From: JBDIBB01 sp039812685 | GTDB lineage: Bacteria > Acidobacteriota > Vicinamibacteria > Vicinamibacterales > JAFNAJ01 | DNA length: 64,000 nucleotides | NCBI GenBank assembly: GCA_039812685.1 | Contig: JBDIBB010000002.1 | Location: forward strand, 35,724-99,723 | Direction: 5' to 3' | Notes under the pieces: model-generated | Told to the model about the DNA's origin: nothing | The model's input: the letters and a program-made list of their open reading frames with translations, nothing else | Databases searched by the model: none | Translations under genes and position numbers: made by a program | Shown here: piece by piece, positions 45,672 through 54,727 of the stretch | Numbering within the stretch: position 1 is the stretch's first letter | Layout of the letters: every line of letters starts with the position of its first letter

Positions 45672-47852
45672 TCATGCGCCAGCCATCCACTCCCGCAGCT
45701 TCGACCAGCGACGCGTACGGGCGTCGCCGCGCACGGCGATCGCCAGCGCCTTCTTCTGGCCGACGATCACCACGAGCCGCTTCCCGCGGGTGACGGCCGT
45801 GTAGACCAGCCGCCGCTGCAGCATCGGGTAGTGCTGCGTGGTGAGCGGGACGACCACGGCCGGGTACTCCGACCCCTGGGCCTTGTGAATCGTCGTCGCA
45901 TAGGCCAGCACCACCTGATCGAGTTCGCCGAAGCCGTAGGCGACCAGGCGGCCTTCGTAGTCGACCACCACCTCCTCGCGCACCGTGTCGATCGCGCGCA
46001 CGAGCCCGAGGTCGCCGTTGTAGACCTCCTTGTCGTAGTCGTTCTCGACCTGCATCACGCGGTCGCCGGGCGAGAACGTGTAGCCGAAGCGGTCGAGACG
46101 CGGCTGTGCGGAGGGATTCAGCGCCTTCTGCAGGTCGAGGTTGAGCGCGCGCGCGCCCGAGGACCCGCGGTTCATCGGGCACAGCACCTGCACGTCGCGC
46201 ACCGGATCGAGGCCGAAGCGCAGCGGAATGCGCGCGCGCACCACCTCGACGACCTTGCGCGCCGCCTCGTCGGCGTCGGCCGCCTCGACGAAGTAGAAAT
46301 CCGAGGGGCCGGAAGGCGCCGTGAGATCCGGCATCTCGCCACGATTGATGCAGTGGCTGGCCACGATGATCCGGCTCAGGGCGGCCTGCCGGAACACCTC
46401 GGTGAGCCGGGCGACCGGCACACGCCCGCTGTCGATCACGTCGGCCAGCACCTGGCCGGGGCCCACCGAGGGCAGCTGATCGACGTCGCCCACCAGCAGC
46501 AGCGCGGCGCGCGCGGGCACGGCGCGCAGCAGGGCGTGCATGAGCGGGATGTCGACCATCGACGTCTCGTCGACCACCACCAGGTCGTGCTCGAGCGGCT
46601 GCCGCTCGTCGCGGCGGAACCGCCCGCTGTGCGGATCGATTTCGAGCAGGCGGTGGATGGTGCGGGCCTCGAGGCCGGTGGCCTCCGACAGGCGTTTGGC
46701 GGCGCGGCCCGTCGGCGCGCACAACGCCGGCCGCACGCCGCGGGCGCCCAGCACCCGCATGATGGCGTTGACCAGCGTCGTCTTGCCGACGCCGGGGCCG
46801 CCGGTGATCACCAGCACCTTCGAGGTCGCCGCCAGGCGCAGCGCCTCACGCTGCTGCGCCGCCAGCTCGAGGCCCAGCCGTTCCTCCACCCATGGCACCG
46901 CGCGCGCGACGTCGATCGGCGCCCACGGGAGCGCGCCGGCCTGCAGCGCGGCGAGCCGGCCGGCGATCGCGCGCTCGGCGGCGTGCAGGCCCGCAAGGAA
47001 CAGGCAGGGCTGCCCATCCACCCCGTCGGCCACCAGCCGGCCGTCGCGCACCTCGAGCGCGATCGCCTCCTCCACCAGCGGCGTCTCCACCCCGAGCAGC
47101 AGCCCGGCGCGGCCGACCAGGTCCTCGCGTGGCAGACCGGCGTGCCCTTCGTCGAGGGCCTGCAACAGGACGTGGGCGCAGCCCGCGCGGACGCGCGTCA
47201 TCGCCGACGGTTCGACCCCCAGGCTGCGCGCGATGCGGTCGGCCGACACGAAGCCGATGCCGCGGATGTCGCGGGCGAGCCGGTAGGGGTCGTCGCGGAT
47301 GAGCGCGATGGCGTCGCTGCCGTAGGTCTTGTGGATGCGCACGGCGCGCGACGTGCCGACGCCGTGGGCGTGCAGGAAGAGCATGATCTCGCGCACGTTG
47401 CGCTGCGCGTGCCACCCCTCGACGATGCGCGCGGCACGCTGGGGGCCGATGCCGGGGATGTCGCGCAGCCGCGCCGGCGTCCGCTCGATGACGCCGAACA
47501 CGTCGATCCCGAACGCCTGCACCAGCTGCCTGGCGAAGTGCGGGCCGACGCCGCGCATCATGCCCGACGCCAGGTACCGCTCGATGCCGGCCGGGGTGTC
47601 GGGCGCCGCGCTGGTCAGGTACGTGGCCCTGAACTGCCGGCCGTGGGTGCGGTCGGTGACCCACGCGCCGCTGGCCTGCACGTGCTCGCCGGGCGACACC
47701 ACGGCCGCATGGCCCACCACCGTCACCAGGTCGCGGTGACCGCGCGCCTGCACGCGCAGCACGCAGAAACCCGACTCCTCGTGGTGGTAGGTGACGCGCT
47801 CGACGGTGCCCGAGAGCAGTTCGCGCGGCGGTTCGGGCGGCGGCTGGCGCAT
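45672..47852 (-). CDS. recD2: RecD2-type 5'-3' DNA helicase
   Basis: 726 residues, the long N-terminally extended form that works without RecBC. N-terminal OB-like domain, helix-hairpin-helix pair (LRDIPGIGPQRAARI, DIRGIGFVSADRIA), Walker A VITGGPGVGKTTL, Walker B HDLVVVDETSM, and C-terminal SF1B motifs GDVDQLPSVGPG, AYATTIHKAQGSE and VYTAVTRGKR. RecD2 helicases act in DNA repair and replication-fork processing. ATG 47852; TACACT lies 12 nt upstream of it and may be the -10. Confidence 0.93.
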   Translation of the reverse strand: MRQPPPEPPRELLSGTVERVTYHHEESGFCVLRVQARGHRDLVTVVGHAAVVSPGEHVQASGAWVTDRTHGRQFRATYLTSAAPDTPAGIERYLASGMMRGVGPHFARQLVQAFGIDVFGVIERTPARLRDIPGIGPQRAARIVEGWHAQRNVREIMLFLHAHGVGTSRAVRIHKTYGSDAIALIRDDPYRLARDIRGIGFVSADRIARSLGVEPSAMTRVRAGCAHVLLQALDEGHAGLPREDLVGRAGLLLGVETPLVEEAIALEVRDGRLVADGVDGQPCLFLAGLHAAERAIAGRLAALQAGALPWAPIDVARAVPWVEERLGLELAAQQREALRLAATSKVLVITGGPGVGKTTLVNAIMRVLGARGVRPALCAPTGRAAKRLSEATGLEARTIHRLLEIDPHSGRFRRDERQPLEHDLVVVDETSMVDIPLMHALLRAVPARAALLLVGDVDQLPSVGPGQVLADVIDSGRVPVARLTEVFRQAALSRIIVASHCINRGEMPDLTAPSGPSDFYFVEAADADEAARKVVEVVRARIPLRFGLDPVRDVQVLCPMNRGSSGARALNLDLQKALNPSAQPRLDRFGYTFSPGDRVMQVENDYDKEVYNGDLGLVRAIDTVREEVVVDYEGRLVAYGFGELDQVVLAYATTIHKAQGSEYPAVVVPLTTQHYPMLQRRLVYTAVTRGKRLVVIVGQKKALAIAVRGDARTRRWSKLREWMAGA

Positions 47853-47925
47853 GGCGACCAGGGGAGTGTAGCCGGGGCCGGGCCCGGAAGCCTCGCACGT
47901 GACAGTCAGTGGTGGAACGACCGTC

Positions 47926-48741
47926 TCACAACGTCCGATCCCCGACGCCTCCCGCGCCCGCCTTCCACGCCCGCGCGACGGGGACGGCCAGATCCGGCAC
48001 GTCGGTGATCACCGCCTGTACGCCCCACTCGAAGAGCCGGCGCATGTCGGACTCGTGGTTCACGGTCCACACCTGCACCGGCAACCCGGCCGCCCGCATG
48101 ACGCGGATGAACCGCTTCGTGGCGACGCGCGTCGACTCGTACCGCTCCGGAACCTGATATCCCCGGAACCGCGGCGCCCTGGGCGCCAGGCCCAGCCACG
48201 CGCGGTAGACGGCGAGCCGGATCTCCCCTGTCGATGCGCTGGTGATCGCCTCGGGACACGCCGCTCGCACGGCGGCCACCACCCCATCGTCGAACCCGCC
48301 GAAGCAGACGCGCTCCAGCGCGTCGTGCTCGCGGACGACGGCGACCACGGCTGCGGCCAGTCCGGGATCCTCGCCCTTGAGTTCGAGGATCCAGCGCATG
48401 TCCGGATGGCGTGGCAGCAGGTCGCGCAGGCGAGGCACGCCGATGCCCTGCCGGGCGAACGGCGCGCCCGCCTCCACCTTGAACCGCGCCGCGGCGTCCA
48501 CCCGGGCGAGTTCCGCCGCGGTGTAGTCGGCGACGGGCCCGCGCGCATCGGTCGTGCGATCGAGCGTGGCGTCGTGCATCACGACCACCTCGCGATCGCG
48601 CGAGAGACGCACGTCGCACTCGAAGCCGTCGACGCCGAAGCCGGCGCCATGATCGAAGGCGGCCCGTGTGTTCTCGGGCCGCAGCGCGAGGCCGCCGCGG
48701 TGGGCGAAGACGAGGGGGCCGGGATCGAAGACGCGGGGCAC
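47926..48741 (-). CDS. Glycerophosphodiester phosphodiesterase
   Basis: 271 residues. FAHRGGLALRPENTRAAF (catalytic His and Glu/Asn), FECDVRLSRDREVVVMHDATL (metal ligands and second His) and VQVWTVNHESDMRRLFEWGV complete the GDPD barrel. It releases glycerol-3-phosphate from phospholipid head-group diesters. No signal peptide, so cytoplasmic. GTG 48741 gives the usual short N-terminus; a TTG at 48807 would overlap the promoter of the divergent AAA+ gene. Confidence 0.9.
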   Translation of the reverse strand: MPRVFDPGPLVFAHRGGLALRPENTRAAFDHGAGFGVDGFECDVRLSRDREVVVMHDATLDRTTDARGPVADYTAAELARVDAAARFKVEAGAPFARQGIGVPRLRDLLPRHPDMRWILELKGEDPGLAAAVVAVVREHDALERVCFGGFDDGVVAAVRAACPEAITSASTGEIRLAVYRAWLGLAPRAPRFRGYQVPERYESTRVATKRFIRVMRAAGLPVQVWTVNHESDMRRLFEWGVQAVITDVPDLAVPVARAWKAGAGGVGDRTL

Positions 48742-48792
48742 GGCGGGGCCGGCGGGCGGCGGGCGCGACCCGCCGGCCGGAAACCCGCATGA

Positions 48793-48798
48793 TACTAT
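48793..48798 (+). promoter_or_regulatory. -10 box of the AAA+ gene
   Basis: TACTAT ends 8 nt before ATG 48807; it fixes this ATG over the in-frame ATG at 48789, which would overlap the box. Confidence 0.5.
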
Positions 48799-48806
48799 CG
48801 AATTCA

Positions 48807-50321
48807 ATGCAGCCCACGACGCTTGGCGAGCTGCGGCGCGCGGTGGCCTCCGGCGCGTTCCGGCGGCGCTCCGTACACGCGGAGGTGCGCGAGAACCTCA
48901 TCGAGGCCCTGCGGCGCGGCGGCGACATCTTCCCCGGCATCATCGGCTACGACGACACGGTGATCCCGCAGGTGATCAACGCGATCCTGTCGCGCCACCA
49001 CTTCATCCTGCTCGGCCTGCGCGGCCAGGCGAAGACGCGCCTGCTGCGCGCGCTGACCGGCCTGCTCGACGAGCACCTGCCGGTCGTGCCCGGGTCGGAG
49101 GTCAACGACGATCCGCTCGCGCCGCTCTCGGCCTACGCGCGCCGGCGCGTGGCCGAGGAGGGCGACGCCCTGCCGATCGCCTGGCTGCGCCGGGATCAGC
49201 GCTACGTGGAGAAGCTCGCGACGCCCGACGTGACGATCGCCGACATCATCGGCGACGTCGATCCCATCAAGGCGGCGCGCGGCGGCATGCAGCTGTCCGA
49301 CGAGCTGACGATGCACTTCGGCCTGCTGCCGCGGGCCAACCGGTGCATCTTCGCCCTCAACGAGCTGCCGGATCTCGCGGGCCGCATCCAGGTGGGGCTC
49401 TTCAACGTCCTCCAGGAGGGTGACGTCCAGATCAAGGGCTACCCCGTGCGCCTGCCGCTCGACGTGATGATGGTCTTCAGCGCCAACCCGGAAGACTACA
49501 CGGCGCGCGGCAAGATCATCACGCCGCTCAAGGATCGCATCGGGTCCGAGATCCGCACGCACTACCCGGCGAGCCGGCAGGCCGCCATCGCCATCACCGC
49601 GCAGGAGTCGTGGGTCGCGCGCGACGCCACGCCGGCGCGCCCGGAGGGCAGCGGCCGCTTCGACGTGCCGGCCTACGTCCGCGAGATCGTCGAGGAGCTG
49701 GCCTTCCAGGCACGCGCCGACTCGAAGGTGGACAAGCGATCCGGCGTGAGCCAGCGCCTGCCGATCAGCGTGCTGGAGAACGTGGTGTCGAACGCCGAAC
49801 GCCGCGCGCTGATCAACGGGGAGGACGTGGTGGTGCCGCGCGTCACCGACGTCTACGCCGCGCTGCCGGCGATCACCGGCAAGTTCGAGCTGGAGTACGA
49901 GGGCGAGCTGCGCGGCGCCAGCACCGTCGCCACCGACCTCATCCGGGCCGCCGTCGCCACCGTGTTCGGCGGCTACGCCGACGCCGGCGACCTGCGCACC
50001 GTGGTCGACTGGTTCGAGATGGGCGGCACCCTGCAGGTCACCGACACGACGCCGGCCGACGAGTTGGTGGCCCAGGCTGACGCCATCCAGGGCCTGCACG
50101 CCGCGGCCCGGCAGCCCGGCCTGATGACGCACGCCTCGGCGCCCGCACTCGCCTCGGCGATCGACTTCCTGCTCGAGGGCCTGTACGCGCTGAAGAAGAT
50201 CTCGCGCGGTGACGACTGGCGCTATGCGGCCGCCGAGCCGGGCCGGCACGCGGCGCGCCCGGAGACGCCGATGCCCGAACCCCGCGGCCCGGCGGGGAAC
50301 CGGAAGAAGTATTACAACTAG
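48807..50321 (+). CDS. MoxR/BchI-type AAA+ ATPase
   Basis: 504 residues. Walker A is LLGLRGQAKTRLLRAL, with Ala replacing the second Gly, and Walker B is IFALNELPDLAGRIQVGL, with Asn for Asp; both are normal in this subgroup. FSANPEDYTARGKIITPLKDR is the sensor/arginine-finger region. The protein resembles magnesium-chelatase subunit I fused to a helical C-terminal part. With the VWA gene 29 nt downstream it makes a chelatase-like or chaperone-like pair. No tetrapyrrole gene is close. ATG 48807 is set by the -10 box. Confidence 0.85.
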   Translation: MQPTTLGELRRAVASGAFRRRSVHAEVRENLIEALRRGGDIFPGIIGYDDTVIPQVINAILSRHHFILLGLRGQAKTRLLRALTGLLDEHLPVVPGSEVNDDPLAPLSAYARRRVAEEGDALPIAWLRRDQRYVEKLATPDVTIADIIGDVDPIKAARGGMQLSDELTMHFGLLPRANRCIFALNELPDLAGRIQVGLFNVLQEGDVQIKGYPVRLPLDVMMVFSANPEDYTARGKIITPLKDRIGSEIRTHYPASRQAAIAITAQESWVARDATPARPEGSGRFDVPAYVREIVEELAFQARADSKVDKRSGVSQRLPISVLENVVSNAERRALINGEDVVVPRVTDVYAALPAITGKFELEYEGELRGASTVATDLIRAAVATVFGGYADAGDLRTVVDWFEMGGTLQVTDTTPADELVAQADAIQGLHAAARQPGLMTHASAPALASAIDFLLEGLYALKKISRGDDWRYAAAEPGRHAARPETPMPEPRGPAGNRKKYYN

Positions 50322-50350
50322 CCCCAGGCCGAACGCTGGACAGCACTCGC

Positions 50351-51607
50351 GTGAAGTATCGCTACACGAAGTACACCGGCGACGAGATCGAAGGCCTCGA
50401 CCTCGAGGAACTGCTGTCGAGGCTCGCCGACCTGCTGCTGTCCAGCGGCTACGACGACCCGTACGACCCCGGCACGGGCGAGCTCACGCTCCAGTCGCTT
50501 CACGACGCCATCCTCGATGCGCTGCTCGACGGCGGCCTGCTGTCGCCTGACGCGCTCGAACGCCTGCTGGGCGATTCGGCCGACGCTGACGCCATGGCGC
50601 GGCTCCAGGCGTTCGTGGACCAGTTGGTGGAGCGGATGGCGCAGGCGGGTTACATCACGCCATCGCCGGATTCCGACGCCGCGCGCGAGGGACGCGAAGC
50701 GGACGGCGAGGGGCGCGACCTCGCGCGCACCCGCTTCGAGATCACCGACAAGGGGCTCGACTTCCTCGGCTACCGCGCGTTGCGCGACCTGCTCGGATCG
50801 CTCGGCCGGAGCCACTTCGGCCGGCACGACACGCGCGACGTGGCGGCAGGCGTCGAGGCGGGCAGCGCGCCGAAGCCGTACGAGTTCGGCGACACGCTCA
50901 ACCTCGATCCCAGCGCGACGGTGCTCAACGCGGTGCGCCGGGGCGCGGTCGCCGCGGGCGGAGAGGGCCCCGTCATCGACCTGCGGCACGACGACCTGAT
51001 GGTGGCCCAGGGCGAGTACCAGAGCTCCTGTGCCACGGTGCTCATGCTCGACTGCAGCCACAGCATGATCCTCTACGGCGAGGATCGCTTCACGCCGGCC
51101 AAGCGCGTCGCGCTGGCGCTCGCCAACCTCATCCGGCGCCAGTACCCGGGTGACGCGCTGCACGTGGTGCTGTTCCACGACTCGGCCGAGGAGATACCGC
51201 TGTCACGGCTGGCGCGATCGCGCGTCGGCCCCTACTACACCAACACGCGCGAGGGCCTGCGCGTGGCGCGTCGCATCCTGGAGCGGCAGCGGAAGGACAT
51301 GCGGCAGATCGTGATGATCACCGACGGCAAGCCGTCGGCGCTCACGCGCCCCGACGGGCGGATCTACCGCAACGCCTTCGGGCTGGACCCGCTCATCGTC
51401 CGGGAGACGTTCGCCGAGGTGGCCGCCTGCCGCAGGGCCGGCATCATGATCAACACCTTCATGCTCGCCCGCGACCACGACCTGGTGGCCTTCGTGCGAC
51501 GCGTCTCGGAGATCTGCCGCGGCAAGGCCTACTTCACCACCCCGCGGACACTCGGCCGCTACGTCCTCATGGACTACGTGACGCACAAGACGCGTACCGT
51601 GCACTGA
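50351..51607 (+). CDS. VWA-domain partner of the AAA+ ATPase
   Basis: 418 residues. The C-terminal von Willebrand A domain (about 225-405) has an intact MIDAS: LMLDCSHSMILYG (D-x-S-x-S), Thr in TDGKPSALT and a second Asp-containing loop. The N-terminal half (1-210) is acidic and helical. In chelatase and MoxR systems the VWA subunit recruits the client to the ATPase. GTG 50351; 13 nt before the LON gene. Confidence 0.85.
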   Translation: MKYRYTKYTGDEIEGLDLEELLSRLADLLLSSGYDDPYDPGTGELTLQSLHDAILDALLDGGLLSPDALERLLGDSADADAMARLQAFVDQLVERMAQAGYITPSPDSDAAREGREADGEGRDLARTRFEITDKGLDFLGYRALRDLLGSLGRSHFGRHDTRDVAAGVEAGSAPKPYEFGDTLNLDPSATVLNAVRRGAVAAGGEGPVIDLRHDDLMVAQGEYQSSCATVLMLDCSHSMILYGEDRFTPAKRVALALANLIRRQYPGDALHVVLFHDSAEEIPLSRLARSRVGPYYTNTREGLRVARRILERQRKDMRQIVMITDGKPSALTRPDGRIYRNAFGLDPLIVRETFAEVAACRRAGIMINTFMLARDHDLVAFVRRVSEICRGKAYFTTPRTLGRYVLMDYVTHKTRTVH

Positions 51608-51621
51608 ACGAGGCGGCAACC

Positions 51622-52254
51622 GTGCTTCATCCTTCCCTCGTGCCGCTCTTCCCCCTGCCGGACGTGGTGCTGTTCCCGACGGTGTTCCTGCCGCTGCACG
51701 TCTTCGAACCCCGCTATCGCGCGCTGGTCCGTGACGCGCTGGAGGGCGACCGCATCATCGGCATGATGCTGCTGCGGCCCGGCTGGGAGGACGGCTACGA
51801 TGGGCGTCCGCCGGTGTACGACGTGGGCTGCGCCGGCCTGATTTCGCACGTCGAACCGCTGTCCGACGGGCGCTACAACATCGTCCTGCGGGGGTTCACG
51901 CGGTTTCGCGTCGAGGGCGAGGACGGCGACGGTCCGTACCGGGTGGCGCGCGTCCAATGGCTGCCCGACGGCGTGGCCGACGCCGAGCGCCGCGAGTTGC
52001 GGCACCAGCGCCAGCGCCTCGAGGCGCTGCTGGCGCCGCTGGTCGAGGGCGGCCGCACGCAGGTGCCGAACAACCTCGCCGACGATCACCTCGTGAACGC
52101 GCTGTCGCAGTATCTCGATCTCGAGTCGATCGAGCGCCAGGCCCTGCTCGAGCACGACAGCGTGCTGGCGCGCTGCCGCGCGCTGATCAACCTGATCGAG
52201 ATGAAGCTCCTGCTGAACCGCACGACGCCGGGACCGCCTGGCAGCGCCCATTGA
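51622..52254 (+). CDS. Stand-alone LON N-terminal-like domain protein
   Basis: 210 residues. LVPLFPLPDVVLFPTVFLPLHVFEPRYRALV is the typical start of the Lon substrate-binding domain; no ATPase or protease domain follows. Single LON-domain proteins may bind unfolded peptides. GTG 51622, 14 nt after the VWA stop, so it is likely the third gene of the operon and might feed clients to it; that is an inference. Confidence 0.85.
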   Translation: MLHPSLVPLFPLPDVVLFPTVFLPLHVFEPRYRALVRDALEGDRIIGMMLLRPGWEDGYDGRPPVYDVGCAGLISHVEPLSDGRYNIVLRGFTRFRVEGEDGDGPYRVARVQWLPDGVADAERRELRHQRQRLEALLAPLVEGGRTQVPNNLADDHLVNALSQYLDLESIERQALLEHDSVLARCRALINLIEMKLLLNRTTPGPPGSAH

Positions 52255-52273
52255 CGCCGGCCGGCGCGGGCGG

Positions 52274-54721
52274 TCAACTCCGGCGCGGGCGGGTCGTGCC
52301 GCGACCCGACGGTTTCGACGCCCCCGGCGCCGCAGCAGGCGTCTTCTTCTTCACCGTGGCCTTCGTGGTGCTGCGCGGCTTGGCCGCCGGCTTCTTCGCC
52401 GCAGGCTTCTTCGCCGCGGGCGTCCTCGCCGCCGCGGCGCCCTTCGACGGCCGGACCACCGACACCACCGGCGGCACCGGCGGAGAGGGCTTCCCGGCGG
52501 TGACGATGCTCAACCCGGTCTCGCCGTAGAGCCGCCGGTAGTCCTCGGCGGTGCCGAGGATGCGCTTCACGTAGTTCTGGGTCTCGGGGAACGGGATGTC
52601 GTCGATGAACTCGTCTGAGGACAGTCCCGGTCGATCGGCCAGCCAGCGGTCGACGCGCGACTTCCCCGCGTTGTAGCTCGCGAGCGCGAGGTGCACCTCG
52701 CCGAGGCTGCCCACGAGGCCGGCGAAGTAACGGGTCCCGAGGCGCACGTTCAGTTCGGGATCGACGAGGCGCGCGGTGGTGAACCGGGCGATGCGCTCGG
52801 TCTGGGCGAGCCGGCGTCCGGTGGCCGGCATGATCTGCATAAGCCCGCGCGCGTTGGCCACCGAGCGCGCGTCGGCCTGGAACGACGACTCCTGCGCCAC
52901 GAGCGCGGCCACGAGGAACGGATCGAGATCGCGCTGGCGGGCGTAGCGTTCGATCAGCCCGCCGTAGTCGAGCGGGAAGATCACCTGCTGGAGCGCAGCC
53001 GGCAACTGTTCGCCGCCGGCGGCCATGAACTGCGGGTACGCGCGGCGCATCGCCCCGATCCCGCGGCGGAGATCGCCGCGCCGGTTGTGGATCCACGCGA
53101 GCGTCGCCTCGAGGGCCGCCGAGCGCCCCGATGTCCGCAGGGCGAACTCCACCTCGCCCGCCGCGAAGTCCCACAGCCCCGCCGCGAGCAGTTCCCGCAC
53201 CAGGGCCCGCTGGGAGGATGAGACGCCGCGCGAGGCCGGCGCGCCATCGGCCGCCGCGGCCGGACCCGCCGGCGCCGGCGGCGCGGAAGCGGCGTGCAGC
53301 CGCGTGAGCGCGTCCTGTGCCAACCGGCCGTAATAGGAATTCTGGTAGTCGGCCACCGCCACGCGATAGCGCGCGATGGCCATGGCCGCATCGCCGGTCC
53401 GCTCGCGCGCGCGGCCGCTCCAGAAGAGCCACGATGGCCGGTAGTCGGAGCGCGGCGCGTTGGCGGCGCCACGCTCGAAGGTGGCCGAGGCCTCGGCGTA
53501 GCGTCCCTGCCGATACCGCGCCCAGCCCAGCTTCCACGCGGCCCGCTCGGCGTGGCGATGCGACGGGTGCTGATCGAGGATGCGGGCGAAGACCTCCAGG
53601 GCGCGCTCGTCCTCGTTGGCGACGATGAAGGTGGAGGCCAGGTGATTGAGCGCCTCGGCCGCCCATGGGCTGGCCGGGTAGCGATCGGTCATCTCGCGGA
53701 CGAGGGCGACGTATCGGTCCTGCTGCCCCAGCGCCCGCACGGCGCGCAGGTGGTAGTAGCGCGCCTCGGCGGCGTAGGGCGGCTGGTCGAGCACGGGCGC
53801 CAGGGCATCGGCCGCCGCGCGGTTGCGGTTGAGCAGGAAGTCGGCCGCCGCGCCGCGGACGAGCGCGCGCAGCGCGTCCTCGCCCGTCAGCCGCGCGCGC
53901 GCGGCGTCGTAGGCAGTCCGCGCGTCCGCGTAGCGGCGGGCCTCGAACAGCAGGTCCGCGCGCTTCAGCTCGCGCGCCGCGAACTCGCTGGCGTCCGCAT
54001 CGGAGGCCGATGCCTTCCACGCGGTGATGGCGCCGGCTGCGGCGGCAGCGTTGTCGCTGGCCGGCATGTCGTAATAGAGCGCGGCGGCGGCAGCGCGGGC
54101 ACGCGCCGTATCGCCAACGGCGAGCGCCGTCCGCAGGATGCCCGCCTGCACGATATCGGGTGGCGCCGCGCCGGCGGCGGCAGCCCTCACGTACCAGTCC
54201 AGCGCGCCCGCGGTGTCGCCCGAGCTCTCTGCCACCTCGGCCAGCGCCATGGCCGACAGCCCCTTCAGGGCGCCATCACCGGCCACCGTGAGCGCTGCTT
54301 CGTAGCGTTGCCGCGCGTCTCCGGCCCGCTGCAGCCGCTGATAGGCGCGGCCGGCGACCAGCGCCGCGTACCCCGTCAGTCCGCCCGGCTCGGCCGGCGC
54401 GCGTCCCACCACCGCGATCGCACCGGCCGCATCGCCCGCCTCCAGGCGACGCACGGCCTCGGCCACCGCGCGCGCGGCCGCGCCAGGCTGGACGCCGGCT
54501 TCCGGTACCAGCCACAACTCGGCCCAGGTCGCGGGCAACGGCTCGTGCGCGGTGGGCACGAGCCCCCTGTCCTCCACCACCGCGGGCGCGGTCACCAACG
54601 AGGGCGCGGGGATCGGATCGACGATGAGGACGAACCCGAGCGTCAGCCCCAGGAGGAAGCACGCGCGGATCGCTGGCCCGATGGCGAACTCGCGATGGAA
54701 CGGCGTCATCGGTCTGGACAT
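52274..54721 (-). CDS. Soluble lytic transglycosylase (SLT) with TPR domain and basic tail
   Basis: 815 residues. N-terminal membrane/signal segment (AIRACFLLGLTLGFVLIV), a superhelical TPR-like region (about 70-560), and a lysozyme-like SLT domain (about 600-740) with catalytic Glu in ALVAQESSFQADARS and the ARGLMQIMPATGRRL motif. It cleaves murein with formation of 1,6-anhydro-muramic ends. The last 60 residues are Lys/Ala/Pro-rich (AAKKPAAKKPAAK), like histone H1 tails, unusual in this family. ATG 54721; a Met four codons on is possible. It follows the coiled-coil GAF gene by 6 nt. Confidence 0.87.
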   Translation of the reverse strand: MSRPMTPFHREFAIGPAIRACFLLGLTLGFVLIVDPIPAPSLVTAPAVVEDRGLVPTAHEPLPATWAELWLVPEAGVQPGAAARAVAEAVRRLEAGDAAGAIAVVGRAPAEPGGLTGYAALVAGRAYQRLQRAGDARQRYEAALTVAGDGALKGLSAMALAEVAESSGDTAGALDWYVRAAAAGAAPPDIVQAGILRTALAVGDTARARAAAAALYYDMPASDNAAAAAGAITAWKASASDADASEFAARELKRADLLFEARRYADARTAYDAARARLTGEDALRALVRGAAADFLLNRNRAAADALAPVLDQPPYAAEARYYHLRAVRALGQQDRYVALVREMTDRYPASPWAAEALNHLASTFIVANEDERALEVFARILDQHPSHRHAERAAWKLGWARYRQGRYAEASATFERGAANAPRSDYRPSWLFWSGRARERTGDAAMAIARYRVAVADYQNSYYGRLAQDALTRLHAASAPPAPAGPAAAADGAPASRGVSSSQRALVRELLAAGLWDFAAGEVEFALRTSGRSAALEATLAWIHNRRGDLRRGIGAMRRAYPQFMAAGGEQLPAALQQVIFPLDYGGLIERYARQRDLDPFLVAALVAQESSFQADARSVANARGLMQIMPATGRRLAQTERIARFTTARLVDPELNVRLGTRYFAGLVGSLGEVHLALASYNAGKSRVDRWLADRPGLSSDEFIDDIPFPETQNYVKRILGTAEDYRRLYGETGLSIVTAGKPSPPVPPVVSVVRPSKGAAAARTPAAKKPAAKKPAAKPRSTTKATVKKKTPAAAPGASKPSGRGTTRPRRS

Positions 54722-54727
54722 CAGGCG

